Both the position numbers and the translations under genes were made by a program. The notes beneath the pieces are model-generated. The model did not search any database and had not been told where the DNA came from. It saw nothing but the letters and a program-made list of their open reading frames with translations. Positions 19,117 through 28,770 of a stretch of 64,000 nucleotides of DNA are shown piece after piece. This stretch comes from Paracoccus sp. MA (lineage in GTDB: Bacteria > Pseudomonadota > Alphaproteobacteria > Rhodobacterales > Rhodobacteraceae), in NCBI RefSeq assembly GCF_020990385.1, contig NZ_CP087598.1:974001-1038000 (forward strand), in the 5' to 3' direction. Each line of letters opens with the position of its first letter. Positions within the stretch are counted from its first letter, which is position 1.

Positions 19117-19149
19117 AAAAGGGCTGGCCTTTCGGGTCAGCCCTTTTTT
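19117..19149 (+). terminator. Rho-independent terminator after the Asp-tailed small protein gene
   Basis: Stem AAAAGGGCTG, loop GCCTTTCGGGT, stem CAGCCCTTTT with a continuing T-run. It is a textbook intrinsic terminator 22 bp after the stop codon. Confidence 0.92.
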
Positions 19150-19276
19150 CATGCGCCGGCCTCGGCCGGTGCCGGTCCCGGCCACGCCTCTCGGCGGTGG
19201 TTGCAGCGCCGGTTCCAGACCCCGGCCGCGAGCCCTGAAGCTCCGGCTTCGGCATTCCTCCGCATCGGGGCAAATG

Positions 19277-19306
19277 AAAAGGCCCGCGCGCGCCGGCGAG
19301 CGGGCC
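19277..19306 (-). terminator. Second leftward terminator downstream of yjbF
   Basis: Read leftwards: stem GGCCCGC, loop of 12 nt, stem GCGGGCC, then TTTTCATTT. It lies about 140 bp beyond the first terminator and could act as a backup stop. Confidence 0.6.
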
Positions 19307-19425
19307 GGGATCGCGATCCCCGGCTGCGGCCACGCGCTTGGCTGCCACTGCGGGGCCGGTTCAGGCTCCGGCGCCAGTCCTGAAGAGGCTCCGGCCGCGG
19401 CCTTCCGCCTTTTAGCGCCGCAAAG

Positions 19426-19450
19426 GAAAAGGCCCGCGCGTGGCGGGCCT
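19426..19450 (-). terminator. Rho-independent terminator of the yjb operon
   Basis: Read leftwards 33 bp after the yjbF stop: stem AGGCCCGC, short loop, stem GCGGGCCT, then TTTCC. Confidence 0.75.
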
Positions 19451-19482
19451 CTGCGGTTCGGGCTTGCGGCTTGCGGCCCGCG

Positions 19483-20127
19483 TCAGGGCCGCAATTCCTG
19501 GATCGTCACATAGCCGAGCGCCGGCCCGATCCATTGGCGCGAAACCGTGGCGCGTCCGCCCTGCACCAGATAGCTGTTCTCGAAGGTCAGGCCGAAGCCC
19601 TGGCAGCGTTCCACCATCACCCCGGGCTTGGGACCGGGGCCGACCCGGCAGTCCAGGGGCAGCGGCCGCTCCAGCCCGTCTCCGGTCCAGTAGCGCATCA
19701 CCCGCCGCGCCTCGCCGCTGCGGCCGGCCAGAACCAGCGCGGCCGAGCCGGACATCTCGGCCACCGAGAGGTCGTTGCCCAGCCCGCGCGTGCCGGCCAG
19801 CATGCCGTTGCGCAGGATCAGCGCCTGCTCGTTCTTGGTCATGTAGGTGCGGCGGCCGGCATTCTCGCCGGTCATGGCCATGACCTGGGTGCTGCCGGCG
19901 CTTTCCAGCCCGACCAGGATCAGCGGGCCGGGATTGACCCGCAGCGCCTCGGCCGCCATGGCCGAGGGGTCGGGGGCCGGGGCGGGCTCGGCATTGCGCT
20001 GCGCCACGCTCTGCCGGGCGGCCTGGGCCAGCTTGCCGAAGACCGAATCGTTGTTGCTCTGGTTGCCGCAGGCGGCCAGCGCGCCCAGCAGCAGGCCGCC
20101 CAGCAGTATCCGTTTCGTCCGGGTCAT
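19483..20127 (-). CDS. yjbF: YjbF/GfcB-family lipoprotein
   Basis: A 214-residue predicted outer-membrane lipoprotein. The leader LLLGGLLLGALAACG gives a lipobox (LAAC) with lipidated Cys near residue 20. The rest matches the group 4 capsule lipoprotein family (GfcB/YjbF): SAGSTQVMAMTGENAGRRTYMTKNEQALILRNGML and a C-terminal IGPALGYVTIQ. These proteins take part in polysaccharide export with YjbH. Its ATG overlaps the yjbH stop by 4 bp (ATGA), so the two are coupled. No YjbG/GfcC-like or OPX gene is in the window. Confidence 0.85.
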   Translation of the reverse strand: MTRTKRILLGGLLLGALAACGNQSNNDSVFGKLAQAARQSVAQRNAEPAPAPDPSAMAAEALRVNPGPLILVGLESAGSTQVMAMTGENAGRRTYMTKNEQALILRNGMLAGTRGLGNDLSVAEMSGSAALVLAGRSGEARRVMRYWTGDGLERPLPLDCRVGPGPKPGVMVERCQGFGLTFENSYLVQGGRATVSRQWIGPALGYVTIQELRP

Positions 20128-22328
20128 CGCCAGAACCTCCCCCAACCCTGGTAAAGCTGGCCCGAGTGGCTGTCGCGGACCTTGTCGTAAAGCCTGCCGC
20201 CGACGCGCAGGCGCGAGCCGCCGTCGCGCGACAGCGAGCGGATGTCGCCGCCGATGCGGCGCAGCGAGGGATCGCCGGTGCCCCAGCCCAGCGGGATCGA
20301 GATCGAGACGCCCTTGTCGAACGAGCCTTCGCCGAAATCCTCGGTGCTCATGTCGGTCTTGGTGACCCAGCCGCCGATGCGCCAGCCATTGGCGAATTCG
20401 CGGCTGAGCGTCAGCGTGGCGCCCTTGTCGCCGGCCAGATACTTGCCGACATCCAGCTGCGCGGTGATGCCGTTGCCGAATTCGTAATAGGCCGAGACAT
20501 GGCCGGTCGTGGTCTCGTAGTCGCGGAAGGCGAAGGTGTCGCGGAAATCGCGCTTCCTCACCCGGTTGATCTCGGCGCCGATGGCCAGCGGCGAATTGGC
20601 CGGCCACCACAGAACCTCGCCCGAGACGCCGCCATAGGCGCGCTCCAGCAGGCCCACGGTCAGGCGGGAATAGACCGTCTCGGTCGGCTTGGCATACCAG
20701 GCCAGCGTCAGGCTGGAGACCCAGGGGCTCTTGTTGCCCGAATACATCCGGCCGTCCGAGCGCACGCGCGGCACGCCGTTCTCGTCGTAATCGCTGTCCA
20801 GCGCCTCGTATTCCTCGGGGGTCATGCCGCCGGGCGCTTCCTGCCTGGTGGTGCCCAGCACGCGCTGGCGCACCGATCCGGCCAGCACCAGGCCCGGGGT
20901 CAGCTCGTATTCCCCGGACAGCTCGGCGCCGATCTCGTAGCGGAGCGGATCGTCCGGGTCGAAGAGCGAGGTCGACAGATAGGGCTTCAGGCCCCAGCTG
21001 AAGCGCGGGAACAGGCCCGGGGTCATCACCAGGTTGCCGGGGCGCGGATCGGCGTCCCTCAGCTGCGCGGCATTGGCGATCTGCCCCGCCTCGGTATTCT
21101 CCAGCCGCTCGACATCCGAGCGGCGCAGCACCACCGAAGAGGTCGGCAGCCCGTCCTCGGAGGAGGTGATCACCAGCGTCTCGACCGAGGGCGGCAGGGC
21201 GCGGCTCATCAGCCGCGCCGTGCGGCCGACGGCCTCGGCCTGCTGGATATAGCGGTTGTTGCGGATGCGGACCTCGGCCCGGTTGGCATCCAGCGCCATG
21301 CTTTCCAGCACCTGGCCTTCCTTGGCCAGGGCATCCCCCAGCGCCTTCTGGATCGCCGGCTGCGCGGTCGGATCGGCCGACCAGGCCCCCGACCAGCCGT
21401 CGGGATCGGCCTGCCGCGCCGGGCGCGGCCGGACCGGGGCCGGGGCCTTTTCCAGCCCCGAGGGATAGGGCGCCTGCCGGGCGTTCATCGCCACGCTGAA
21501 CTGCACCCCGAACTGCTTGCCGCCCAGGGCATAGCCGCCCAGCTGGTAATGCTCGCCCAGCTGATAGGTGAAGCCCAGGTTCAGCTGGTTCTTCAGCGCG
21601 TCCTTGTCATCCAGCCAGATCGGGCGGCGGCAATTCTCGGCATCGCCGGTCTCGCAGGCATAGTCGTCGCCGGAATATTCCGCGGTGAGCGTCAGCTTGT
21701 CGGTGGCCTGCCAGCTGGCGCTGACGAAGGGCGCCATCTCGCCGCGGAACCATTGGTCGATATTGGGCTTGCCGCCCTCGCCCTCGTCGGGGGCGGGGCG
21801 GTCGCCAAGGCTGCCGATCCCGCCGGTGCTGGCCAGCCGGCCCCAGCCCAGGCCGGCGCTGACGCGCAGGCGCGGGGTCAGCGTCTTGGTGGCCACCAGG
21901 TATTCGGCGCTGTAAATGCCGGTGCCCATGAAGTCCTGCAGGCCGACGGCCACCGCCGGACGCCAGCCATGCGGATCCTCGTCCAGGAACTGATAGCGCA
22001 GGTCGAAGCTGCGGTCCCAGATATAGCCGCGCGCCTCGTTCGTGCTTTCCACCCGCGAATAGCGCAGCGCGACGGTCAGCCGGGGCAGGGCCTGGAACAC
22101 CATGGTGTTGCGCCGCGCCAGGTCGGAATAGGACAGCGTGGCGCCCAGCGTGGCGTCGGGCAGGACCTCGGCGCTGGGGGTGTCGATGCCGCCCGGCAGG
22201 CCGTAGCTGTTGAAATGGCTGCCGATCAGCGGATCGGCATGGGCCGGGCTGGTGCCGAGACCCAGAAGAAGCGCCACCGGCACGGTCGAGGCCAGCAGGC
22301 GGCGGGTAGGGATCGAATGGGCGCGCAT
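20124..22328 (-). CDS. yjbH: YjbH-family exopolysaccharide biosynthesis outer-membrane protein
   Basis: A 734-residue protein with a signal peptide of about 31 residues ending SPAHA. The mature N-terminus DPLIGSHFNSYGLPGGIDTPSAEVLPDATL is the YjbH family start. Alternating aromatic and polar strands through the N- and C-terminal parts suggest two beta-barrel-like domains, with a central region (about 290-420) lacking that pattern. YjbH is needed for secretion of an uncharacterised extracellular polysaccharide in E. coli. The ribosome site AAAGGA precedes the ATG. It is cotranscribed with yjbF and probably with the lipoprotein gene 93 bp upstream. Confidence 0.88.
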   Translation of the reverse strand: MRAHSIPTRRLLASTVPVALLLGLGTSPAHADPLIGSHFNSYGLPGGIDTPSAEVLPDATLGATLSYSDLARRNTMVFQALPRLTVALRYSRVESTNEARGYIWDRSFDLRYQFLDEDPHGWRPAVAVGLQDFMGTGIYSAEYLVATKTLTPRLRVSAGLGWGRLASTGGIGSLGDRPAPDEGEGGKPNIDQWFRGEMAPFVSASWQATDKLTLTAEYSGDDYACETGDAENCRRPIWLDDKDALKNQLNLGFTYQLGEHYQLGGYALGGKQFGVQFSVAMNARQAPYPSGLEKAPAPVRPRPARQADPDGWSGAWSADPTAQPAIQKALGDALAKEGQVLESMALDANRAEVRIRNNRYIQQAEAVGRTARLMSRALPPSVETLVITSSEDGLPTSSVVLRRSDVERLENTEAGQIANAAQLRDADPRPGNLVMTPGLFPRFSWGLKPYLSTSLFDPDDPLRYEIGAELSGEYELTPGLVLAGSVRQRVLGTTRQEAPGGMTPEEYEALDSDYDENGVPRVRSDGRMYSGNKSPWVSSLTLAWYAKPTETVYSRLTVGLLERAYGGVSGEVLWWPANSPLAIGAEINRVRKRDFRDTFAFRDYETTTGHVSAYYEFGNGITAQLDVGKYLAGDKGATLTLSREFANGWRIGGWVTKTDMSTEDFGEGSFDKGVSISIPLGWGTGDPSLRRIGGDIRSLSRDGGSRLRVGGRLYDKVRDSHSGQLYQGWGRFWR

Positions 22329-22377
22329 CGGCGGGTCCTTTCAGGTCGTGGCCCGCAGCGGGGGCGGCGGGTGGGCC

Positions 22378-22408
22378 GGCGCCGCGCGGAGCCTGTCCGC
22401 GCGGCGCC
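22378..22408. other. Perfect 13-bp hairpin upstream of yjbH
   Basis: GGCGCCGCGCGGA, loop GCCTG, then its exact complement. It lies between the lipoprotein gene and yjbH. Without a T-run it may be an attenuator, a processing site or a Rho-dependent end. Confidence 0.6.
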
Positions 22409-22421
22409 CGGATCTTTCGGC

Positions 22422-23339
22422 TTATTCGCTGGGGGCGGGCGGCTCGGGCAGGATCAGCGCCGGAGCGGGAACGCCGCTGGCCGCGTCCGACCCGCCGCCG
22501 CTGGCTGCCGGGGCTTCCGCCGCCGGCGGGGTCGAGGGGCTCGCCGCCGGGGTCTCGCTCGCGCCCGCGCCGGTGGCCGGGGTCTCGGTGGCCGGCGTCT
22601 CGGCGGCTGGCGTCTCGGCGGGCGCGGCCGGGCTCGTCGTCGGGGCCGGCGGCATGGTCTCGGGCGCCGTGGTTGCCGGTGCCGGGGTGGCGGGCGTCGT
22701 GGTGGCGGGCGTGTCGGTGGCCGGGCCCGTCTCCGGGGTCGCTGCCGGTGCCGTCGCCGGGGTTTCGGCTTCGGTCGCGGCGGGTTTCGCCGCCGGCGCC
22801 GCCGGCTTCGGCTGGGCCTTGGGCTTCGGCGCCGCCGAGGAGGCGCGGACCTGGGCCTTGGGCATGCTGTCGGTGGGCGCCGCGCAGCCGCTCAGCCGCT
22901 GGCTGCCGACGCGCAGCCGCGCGGTGAAGGGCGTCTTCTGGTCGCCCGCCCGGCATTCCGCCGCCTGGATGTTCAGCGCGAAGACCGTGCCGTTCATCGA
23001 GCCGATGAACTCGACGCCGCGGCCATAGACCATGCGGCGCACGGTGACGCCGACCGAGCGCGCGCCCGGCCGCTCGTAGACGGCGATCTTGTCGTCCGCG
23101 GTCACGGTCCAGCCGGCGCCGGCGGCGCGGAACATGGCGGTGTTGAGGGTGCTGGCCTCGGCGGTGGCGACGGGCTTGCCCTCGCTGCCGGTCTCGATCG
23201 GCTGCTCCAGCGGCGAGACGCTGGGCGGGCCGGAATGGCCCTGCGCCTCGGGCTCGTCGGATTTCTGGAAGGGCAGGTCGCCGCAGGCGGCAAGGGCCAC
23301 AGTCATCGAGAGGACGGCGAATGCCGAACGGAATTTCAT
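22422..23339 (-). CDS. Lipoprotein with Ala/Pro/Thr-rich C-terminal half
   Basis: 305 residues. The leader ends in VALAACG, a lipobox with Cys near 19. A folded region covers about 60-160 (VYGRGVEFIGSMNG, FALNIQAAECRAG, TARLRVGSQRLSGCA) and resembles small periplasmic lipoprotein domains of the COG3650 type; that match is tentative. From about 165 to 295 the chain is almost only Ala, Pro, Thr and Glu (repeats such as ETPATETPAT), likely an extended linker that could span the periplasm or the peptidoglycan. It is on the same strand as yjbH and yjbF and may belong to their operon. Its function is unknown. Confidence 0.75.
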   Translation of the reverse strand: MKFRSAFAVLSMTVALAACGDLPFQKSDEPEAQGHSGPPSVSPLEQPIETGSEGKPVATAEASTLNTAMFRAAGAGWTVTADDKIAVYERPGARSVGVTVRRMVYGRGVEFIGSMNGTVFALNIQAAECRAGDQKTPFTARLRVGSQRLSGCAAPTDSMPKAQVRASSAAPKPKAQPKPAAPAAKPAATEAETPATAPAATPETGPATDTPATTTPATPAPATTAPETMPPAPTTSPAAPAETPAAETPATETPATGAGASETPAASPSTPPAAEAPAASGGGSDAASGVPAPALILPEPPAPSE

Positions 23340-23466
23340 CTGCTCTGTCCCGGTTCCATGGGTTTTGCTTATGCAGATTGGCTACAGGAAGCCCGGGACT
23401 TGGGCAAGCACAGACAGGCCCCGCGGGCCACCACAGCCGGGTTTTGCGCGATTCTTCGCACGCGGC

Positions 23467-24849
23467 TCAGCAGTTCGGCACGTTGACGGCCAGACCGCCC
23501 AGCGAGGTCTCCTTGTATTTGTCGCTCATGTCGCGGCCGGTCTGGCGCATGGTCTCGATGGCGGCGTCCAGCGGCACGAAATGCTGGCCGTCCCCGCGCA
23601 GCGCCAGGCTGGCCGCCGAGACCGCCTTGATGGCGCCCAGGCCGTTCCGCTCGATGCAGGGCACCTGCACCAGCCCCTTCACCGGGTCGCAGGTCATGCC
23701 CAGGTGATGCTCCAGCGCGATCTCGGCGGCGTTCTCGACCTGGGTGACGGTGCCGCCCATCGCGGCGCAGATCCCCGCCGCCGCCATGGCCGAGGCCGAG
23801 CCGACCTCGGCCTGGCAGCCGCATTCCGCGCCCGAGATGCTGGCATTGTGCTTGATCAGCCCGCCGATGGCGGCGGCGGTCAGCAGGAATTCGTCCAGCT
23901 GACGCTCGGAGGCGCCCGGAACGTGGTCCAGCCAGTAGCGGATCACCGCCGGCACCACGCCCGCCGCGCCGTTCGTCGGCGCCGTCACCACCTGGCCGCC
24001 GGCGGCGTTCTCCTCGTTCACCGCCATGGCATACATCGACATCCAATCGTTGATGACATGCGGCGCGGTCAGGTTCATGCCGGCCTCGGCCCGCAGGGCC
24101 TCGCGGATGCCGGCGGCGCGGCGACGGATCGACAAGCCGCCGGGCAGGATGCCGCGGGCTTCAAGGCCCCGGTCCATGCAGTCGCGCATCACCTGCCAGA
24201 TGCGGCGGATGCCGGCGGAAATCTCGGCATCGCTGCGAAAGACCCGCTCGTTCTCGCGCTTCATCTGGGCGATGGACTTGCCCGATTTTTCGGCCATTTC
24301 CAGCATCTCGGCGGCCGAGGCGAAGGGGAAGGGCACCTTGGGCGAGGCATCGGTGCGGGTGTCGTCGCCGCGCGCCGCCAGCTCGGCCTCGGTCATCACG
24401 AAACCGCCGCCGATCGAGTAATAGACCTCGCGGAAGATCACGTCGCCCTGCGCGTCGGTCGCCATCAGCACCATGCCGTTGGCATGGCCGGGCAGGGCGC
24501 GGTCATAGTCGAAGATCAGGTCGCGCGCCGGGTCGAAGGCCAGATCGCCCAGCCCCTGGGGCGAGAGGACCTTCGTCTCGCGGTTCTTCTCCAGCGCCGC
24601 CTCTGCGGCTTCGGCATCCATGGTTTCGGGCAGGAATCCTGCCAGGCCCAGGATGGTGGCGCGGTCGGTGGCATGGCCCTTGCCGGTAAAGGCCAGGCTG
24701 CCATGCAGGCTGGCGCGCAGCCCGTGGGCGCGGAACGGCTGCCCGCGCAGCGCGTCCAGAAAGCGGCCTCCGGCCACCATCGGCCCCATGGTGTGGGACG
24801 AGGACGGGCCGACTCCGATCTTGAATATGTCGAAGACGGAAAGAAACAT
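23467..24849 (-). CDS. sdaA: L-serine ammonia-lyase (L-serine dehydratase), iron-sulfur type
   Basis: A 460-residue single-chain enzyme that deaminates L-serine to pyruvate and ammonia with a [4Fe-4S] cluster. The beta domain comes first ([19 protein letters not shown], the family signature). The alpha domain follows, with cluster and active-site Cys residues in [29 protein letters not shown] and the C-terminal NVPNC, which plugs the active site in known structures. The ATG at 24849 is preceded by GGGAG. It is monocistronic, divergent from dus across 228 bp. Confidence 0.95.
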   Translation of the reverse strand: MFLSVFDIFKIGVGPSSSHTMGPMVAGGRFLDALRGQPFRAHGLRASLHGSLAFTGKGHATDRATILGLAGFLPETMDAEAAEAALEKNRETKVLSPQGLGDLAFDPARDLIFDYDRALPGHANGMVLMATDAQGDVIFREVYYSIGGGFVMTEAELAARGDDTRTDASPKVPFPFASAAEMLEMAEKSGKSIAQMKRENERVFRSDAEISAGIRRIWQVMRDCMDRGLEARGILPGGLSIRRRAAGIREALRAEAGMNLTAPHVINDWMSMYAMAVNEENAAGGQVVTAPTNGAAGVVPAVIRYWLDHVPGASERQLDEFLLTAAAIGGLIKHNASISGAECGCQAEVGSASAMAAAGICAAMGGTVTQVENAAEIALEHHLGMTCDPVKGLVQVPCIERNGLGAIKAVSAASLALRGDGQHFVPLDAAIETMRQTGRDMSDKYKETSLGGLAVNVPNC

Positions 24850-25077
24850 CGCGGACTCCCAGGCTGGCGCGGCAAGCCTAGCCGCGGACCCGCCGGCAAG
24901 CCAGAGCGGTTGCGACAGCCGGCCTGAAGCTCCGCGACATTTGACGAAACGGCGCCTGCCCCCTATTTAGGCAGCAAGCACGAAAAACCGGCAAAACCCG
25001 CCGCGGCAGGACCGCCTGCCGACCGGGCATGCGCCGCATTCTTTCGCATTCCCGCCGGCTGGCATACGAGTTCTCCC

Positions 25078-26127
25078 ATGACATTGCCCGAACCCATCAC
25101 CCTCGGCACCACGCGGCTCGGCCCGCCGGTCTTCCTGGCGCCCATGGCCGGGATCACCGACCTGCCCTTCCGCCGCGCCGTGGCGCGCCATGGCGGGGCC
25201 GGGCTGATGGTCAGCGAGATGGTCGCCTCGACCGAGATGGTGACGCCGCGCCCCTCGACCCGCGCCGCGGTGCGCGCCAAGGCGCTGACCGAGGGCGCGC
25301 TGCCGGTCTCGGTCCAGATCGCCGGGCGCGAGGCGGGGGCCATGGCGGAAACCGCGCGAATCGTCGCCGGCATGGGCGCGCGGATCGTCGACATCAACAT
25401 GGGCTGCCCGGCCAAGAAGGTCACCGGCGGGCTGTCGGGGGCGGCGCTGATGCGCGACCTCGACCACGCGCTGGGGCTGGTCGAGGCAGTGGTCGCCGCC
25501 GTGCCCGAGTTGCCGGTGACGCTGAAGATGCGGCTGGGCTGGGACGCGGATTGCCTGAATGCGCCCGAGCTGGCCGCCCGCGCCGCCGGGGCCGGGGTCA
25601 GGATGCTGACCGTGCACGGCCGCACCCGGGCGCAGTTCTATACCGGCAGCGCCGACTGGACGGCGATCCGGGCGGTGGCGAACCTGCCGGGCCGGCCGCC
25701 GCTGGTCGCCAATGGCGATGTGGTGGACGCGGCCAGCGCCCGCGCCGCCCTGTGTCAATCGGGCGCCGATGCGGTCATGGTCGGCCGCGGCGCCCAGGGC
25801 GCGCCCTGGAAGCTGGCGCAGATCGCGCATGAATTGTGGAACACGCCCGCGCCGCTGGTGCCGCAAGGCGCGGCGCTGGCCGAGGCGGTGGCCGAGCATT
25901 ACGACGACATCCTGTCGCTTTACGGGCGCGAGCTGGGCCTGCGCGTCGCCCGCAAGCATCTGGGCTGGTATGCCGAGGCGAACGGCGCCCCGAACCGCGC
26001 CGAGCTTCTGCGCGCGCCCACGCCCGAGGCGGCGCTGGCCGCGATCCGCGCCGGTTTCGGCGATGCCGATGCCGCGCTGGCCGATGCCGTCCATGCCAAC
26101 GCCCAGGCGACCGAGGTGCCTTCATGA
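25078..26127 (+). CDS. dusB: tRNA-dihydrouridine synthase (NifR3/DusB type)
   Basis: A 349-residue FMN enzyme that reduces uridines in tRNA. It shows the family start VFLAPMAGITDLPFRR, the catalytic Cys in VDINMGCPAKKV, MLTVHGRTRAQ and VMVGRGAQG for phosphate/FMN binding. In Rhodobacter this gene is nifR3, and it heads the nifR3-ntrB-ntrC operon exactly as here. Its stop overlaps the ntrB start (ATGA). The ribosome site is weak, which suits modest expression of a leading operon gene. Confidence 0.93.
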   Translation: MTLPEPITLGTTRLGPPVFLAPMAGITDLPFRRAVARHGGAGLMVSEMVASTEMVTPRPSTRAAVRAKALTEGALPVSVQIAGREAGAMAETARIVAGMGARIVDINMGCPAKKVTGGLSGAALMRDLDHALGLVEAVVAAVPELPVTLKMRLGWDADCLNAPELAARAAGAGVRMLTVHGRTRAQFYTGSADWTAIRAVANLPGRPPLVANGDVVDAASARAALCQSGADAVMVGRGAQGAPWKLAQIAHELWNTPAPLVPQGAALAEAVAEHYDDILSLYGRELGLRVARKHLGWYAEANGAPNRAELLRAPTPEAALAAIRAGFGDADAALADAVHANAQATEVPS

Positions 26128-27281
26128 CAGCCCGGGCCAGGTCCGACATGCTGCCCGATCCCGAGATGGAAGCCGGCGGCGGCTTCGTCCCGGCAGAGGT
26201 CGGGCCGAACTGGTCGGCGCTTCCCCTGCCCGCGATCATCCTGGACGCGCGGGGCCGCATCGCGGCGATGAACGACCTGGCCGAGGCTTTCCTGAACATC
26301 TCCTGCCGCTCGTCGCTGGGACAGGCGCTGGAGGGGCCCGAGATGCGCAAGCGGCTGCGCATCGTGCCGCGGCTGGGCGCGATCCTGGAGCGCATGCGCG
26401 AGGGGCACGAGGCGCTGAACCGCGCCGGGGTGCGCTTCGAGATCGGCGACCGCTCGGGCGGGCATACCGACCGCATCGCCACCGTCCATGCCGGCCAGGC
26501 CCCCAGCCCCGAGGGCGGCACCGTCATCCTGCTGGCGCCCGCCGATGGCGGCGGCCGGCTGGGGCAGGGGCAGGCGGCGCGCTCGGCCGCGCGCTCGGCC
26601 ATCGGCATGGCCGAGATGCTGGCGCATGAAATCAAGAACCCGCTGGCCGGCATCCGCGGCGCGGCGCAGCTGATCGGCATGAACCTCAAGGCCGAGGACC
26701 GCGACCTTGCCGACCTGATCGTCGCGGAATCGCGCCGCATCGTCGAATTGCTGGACCAGGTGGAACGCTTCGGCGACACCTCGGCGCCGCGGCTGGCGGC
26801 GGTCAACATCCACGACGTGCTCGAGCGGGTGCGCCGCTCGGCCGCGGTGGGCTTCGGCAAGGGGCTGCGCATCGTGCCCGATTACGACCCCTCGCTGCCG
26901 CCGGCGCTGGTCGATGCCGACCAGCTGGTGCAGGTCTGCCTGAACCTGGTCAAGAACGCCGCCGAGGCCATCGGCCGGGCGGGGCAGGGCGGCAGCATCC
27001 GCCTGCGCAGCTTCTACGACGGCACCCTGCGCCTGGCCCCGACCGAGGCCGAGCCGCAGGGCCGCAGCCTGCCCCTGCAGATCGAGATCGAGGACGACGG
27101 CCCCGGCATTCCGGACGCCATCCTGGACGAGGTCTTCGAGCCCTTCGTCTCGGGGCGCGAGAACGGCACCGGCCTCGGCCTTGCGCTGGTGTCCAAGATC
27201 ATCACCGACCACGGCGCCTGGATCGCGCTGGAATCCCGCCCCGGTCGCACCGTTTTCCGCATTTCACTGCCCAAAGCCTGA
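26124..27281 (+). CDS. ntrB: Nitrogen regulation sensor histidine kinase NtrB
   Basis: A 385-residue cytoplasmic sensor kinase. A PAS-like region spans about 30-135 (PAIILDARGRIAAMNDLAEAFL). The phosphoacceptor H168 lies in MLAHEIKNPLAGIRG. The ATPase domain has the N box NLVKNAAEA, DDGPGIP and GTGLGLALVSKI. With PII protein as input, NtrB phosphorylates or dephosphorylates NtrC according to nitrogen status. No membrane segment is present. It is coupled to dus upstream and lies 9 bp before ntrC. Confidence 0.95.
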   Translation: MTARARSDMLPDPEMEAGGGFVPAEVGPNWSALPLPAIILDARGRIAAMNDLAEAFLNISCRSSLGQALEGPEMRKRLRIVPRLGAILERMREGHEALNRAGVRFEIGDRSGGHTDRIATVHAGQAPSPEGGTVILLAPADGGGRLGQGQAARSAARSAIGMAEMLAHEIKNPLAGIRGAAQLIGMNLKAEDRDLADLIVAESRRIVELLDQVERFGDTSAPRLAAVNIHDVLERVRRSAAVGFGKGLRIVPDYDPSLPPALVDADQLVQVCLNLVKNAAEAIGRAGQGGSIRLRSFYDGTLRLAPTEAEPQGRSLPLQIEIEDDGPGIPDAILDEVFEPFVSGRENGTGLGLALVSKIITDHGAWIALESRPGRTVFRISLPKA

Positions 27282-27290
27282 GGTTTTCCC

Positions 27291-28769
27291 ATGGACGGCA
27301 CCGTTCTGATCGCCGACGACGACCGCACCATCCGCACGGTGCTGACCCAGGCCCTGACCCGCGCCGGCTGCCGGGTCCATGCCACCGGCTCGCTGGCGCA
27401 GCTGCTGCGCTGGGTCGAGGAGGGCCGGGGCGATCTGGTCATCACCGACGTGATGATGCCCGACGGCAACGGCATCGACATGATCCCGGCGATCCGCAAG
27501 GCGCGGCCGGACCTGCCGGTGATCGTGATCTCGGCCCAGAACACCATCGTCACCGCCATCCGCGCCACCGAGGCGGCGGCCTTCGACTATCTGCCCAAGC
27601 CCTTCGACCTGCCCGACCTGATGACCCGGGCCGGGCAGGCGCTGTCGCGCGTGCGCAGGTCCGAGCCGGCCGCGGCGGCTTCGGCCCCGGCCCCCGCCGC
27701 GGCGCCGGAATCCGGCGCCGATCCGGCCCTGCCGCTGATCGGCCATGCCCCGGCCATGCAGAACCTGTTCCGCATGGTGGCGCGGGTGCTCAACGCCGAC
27801 CTGCCGGTGATGATCGCGGGCGAGGCCGGGGTGGGCAAGACCGTGGTCGCGCGCTCGTTCCACGATCTTTCCGACCGGCGCGAGGCGGGCTTCGTGGTGC
27901 TGACCTCGGCCGACCTGTCCGAGGAGACGATCCACAGCGCCGCCGAGCGCGCGCAGGGCGGCACGCTGCTGATCGAGGATCCGGCCGGCTTCGACACGGC
28001 CGCCCAGGCCCGGCTGATCGGCATGATCGAGGCCTGGGAGGTCGGTCCCGGCCGCAACCTGATGCCGCGCCTGGTCTCGACCACCGGGCCCGACCCGCAG
28101 GCCGACGTGGCCTCGGGCCGGCTGCGGGCGGACCTGTATTACCGGCTGGCGGGGGTGACGGTGACGGTGCCGCCGCTGCGGGCGCGGGTGGACGACATCC
28201 CGCCGCTGGCCCGGCACCTGCTGGCCCGCGCCGCCGCCCAGGGCCTGCCGCAGCGCAGCCTGTCCGAAGGCGCGACGGCGCTCATCCGCGCCTATCCCTT
28301 CCCGGGCAACGTGCGCGAGCTGGAAAACCTGATGCGCCGCCTGGCCCTGACCGCCGCCGCGGCCGAGATCACCGAGGCCGAGGCCGCCGCCGCGCTGGCC
28401 GAGTCGAGCCCGATCGTGCCGCCCGCCCCGGCGGCGGCGCCCGCCGCCCGGCCGGCCGCCGCGACCGCCGCCGGCCCAGCGGCCGCTTCGGCCAATCCGC
28501 TGGGCGAGCCCGCGAACATGCGGCTGGCGCAATCGGTGGAAATGCACCTGCAACGCTATTTCGACCTGCATGGCGACGACCTGCCGCCGCCCGGCCTTTA
28601 CGACCGCATCCTGCGCGAGATCGAAAAGCCGCTTCTGGAGATCGCGCTGGACGCCACCGGCGGAAACCAGCTGCGTTGTGCCGATCTTCTGGGCATCAAC
28701 CGCAATACGCTGCGCAAGAAACTGACCGACCTGAATATCGAGGTGACACGGCGGCGCAAACTGATGTAA
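27291..28769 (+). CDS. ntrC: Nitrogen response regulator NtrC lacking the GAFTGA loop
   Basis: 492 residues: a receiver domain (D53 in [10 protein letters not shown]), an AAA+ domain and a C-terminal Fis-type helix-turn-helix ([22 protein letters not shown]). Walker A is GEAGVGKT (about 177). The usual GAFTGA sigma54-contact loop is missing: after VLTSADL the chain goes to [22 protein letters not shown], a deletion of about 20-25 residues. R. capsulatus NtrC has the same lack and activates the sigma70 RNA polymerase, so the same is inferred here. An Ala/Pro-rich linker (about 380-405) joins the AAA+ and DNA-binding parts. The next gene, ntrY, begins one base after its stop. Confidence 0.94.
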   Translation: MDGTVLIADDDRTIRTVLTQALTRAGCRVHATGSLAQLLRWVEEGRGDLVITDVMMPDGNGIDMIPAIRKARPDLPVIVISAQNTIVTAIRATEAAAFDYLPKPFDLPDLMTRAGQALSRVRRSEPAAAASAPAPAAAPESGADPALPLIGHAPAMQNLFRMVARVLNADLPVMIAGEAGVGKTVVARSFHDLSDRREAGFVVLTSADLSEETIHSAAERAQGGTLLIEDPAGFDTAAQARLIGMIEAWEVGPGRNLMPRLVSTTGPDPQADVASGRLRADLYYRLAGVTVTVPPLRARVDDIPPLARHLLARAAAQGLPQRSLSEGATALIRAYPFPGNVRELENLMRRLALTAAAAEITEAEAAAALAESSPIVPPAPAAAPAARPAAATAAGPAAASANPLGEPANMRLAQSVEMHLQRYFDLHGDDLPPPGLYDRILREIEKPLLEIALDATGGNQLRCADLLGINRNTLRKKLTDLNIEVTRRRKLM

Positions 28770-28770
28770 A

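Larger units (their letters stand above)
19150..19482. other. Non-coding gap between convergent genes
   Basis: No credible gene. The stretch is GC-rich and contains two related segments, each with GCTCCGG...TTCC...GGAAAAGGCCCGCGCG-like sequence (about 19240-19300 and 19388-19444). Both carry leftward terminator hairpins, so the region looks like a partly duplicated terminator block. Confidence 0.6.

Noticed and set aside
19150..19482. Coding region between the Asp-tailed protein and yjbF
   Set aside because: Open frames here are Arg/Pro/Gly-rich, lack ribosome sites and run through terminators.
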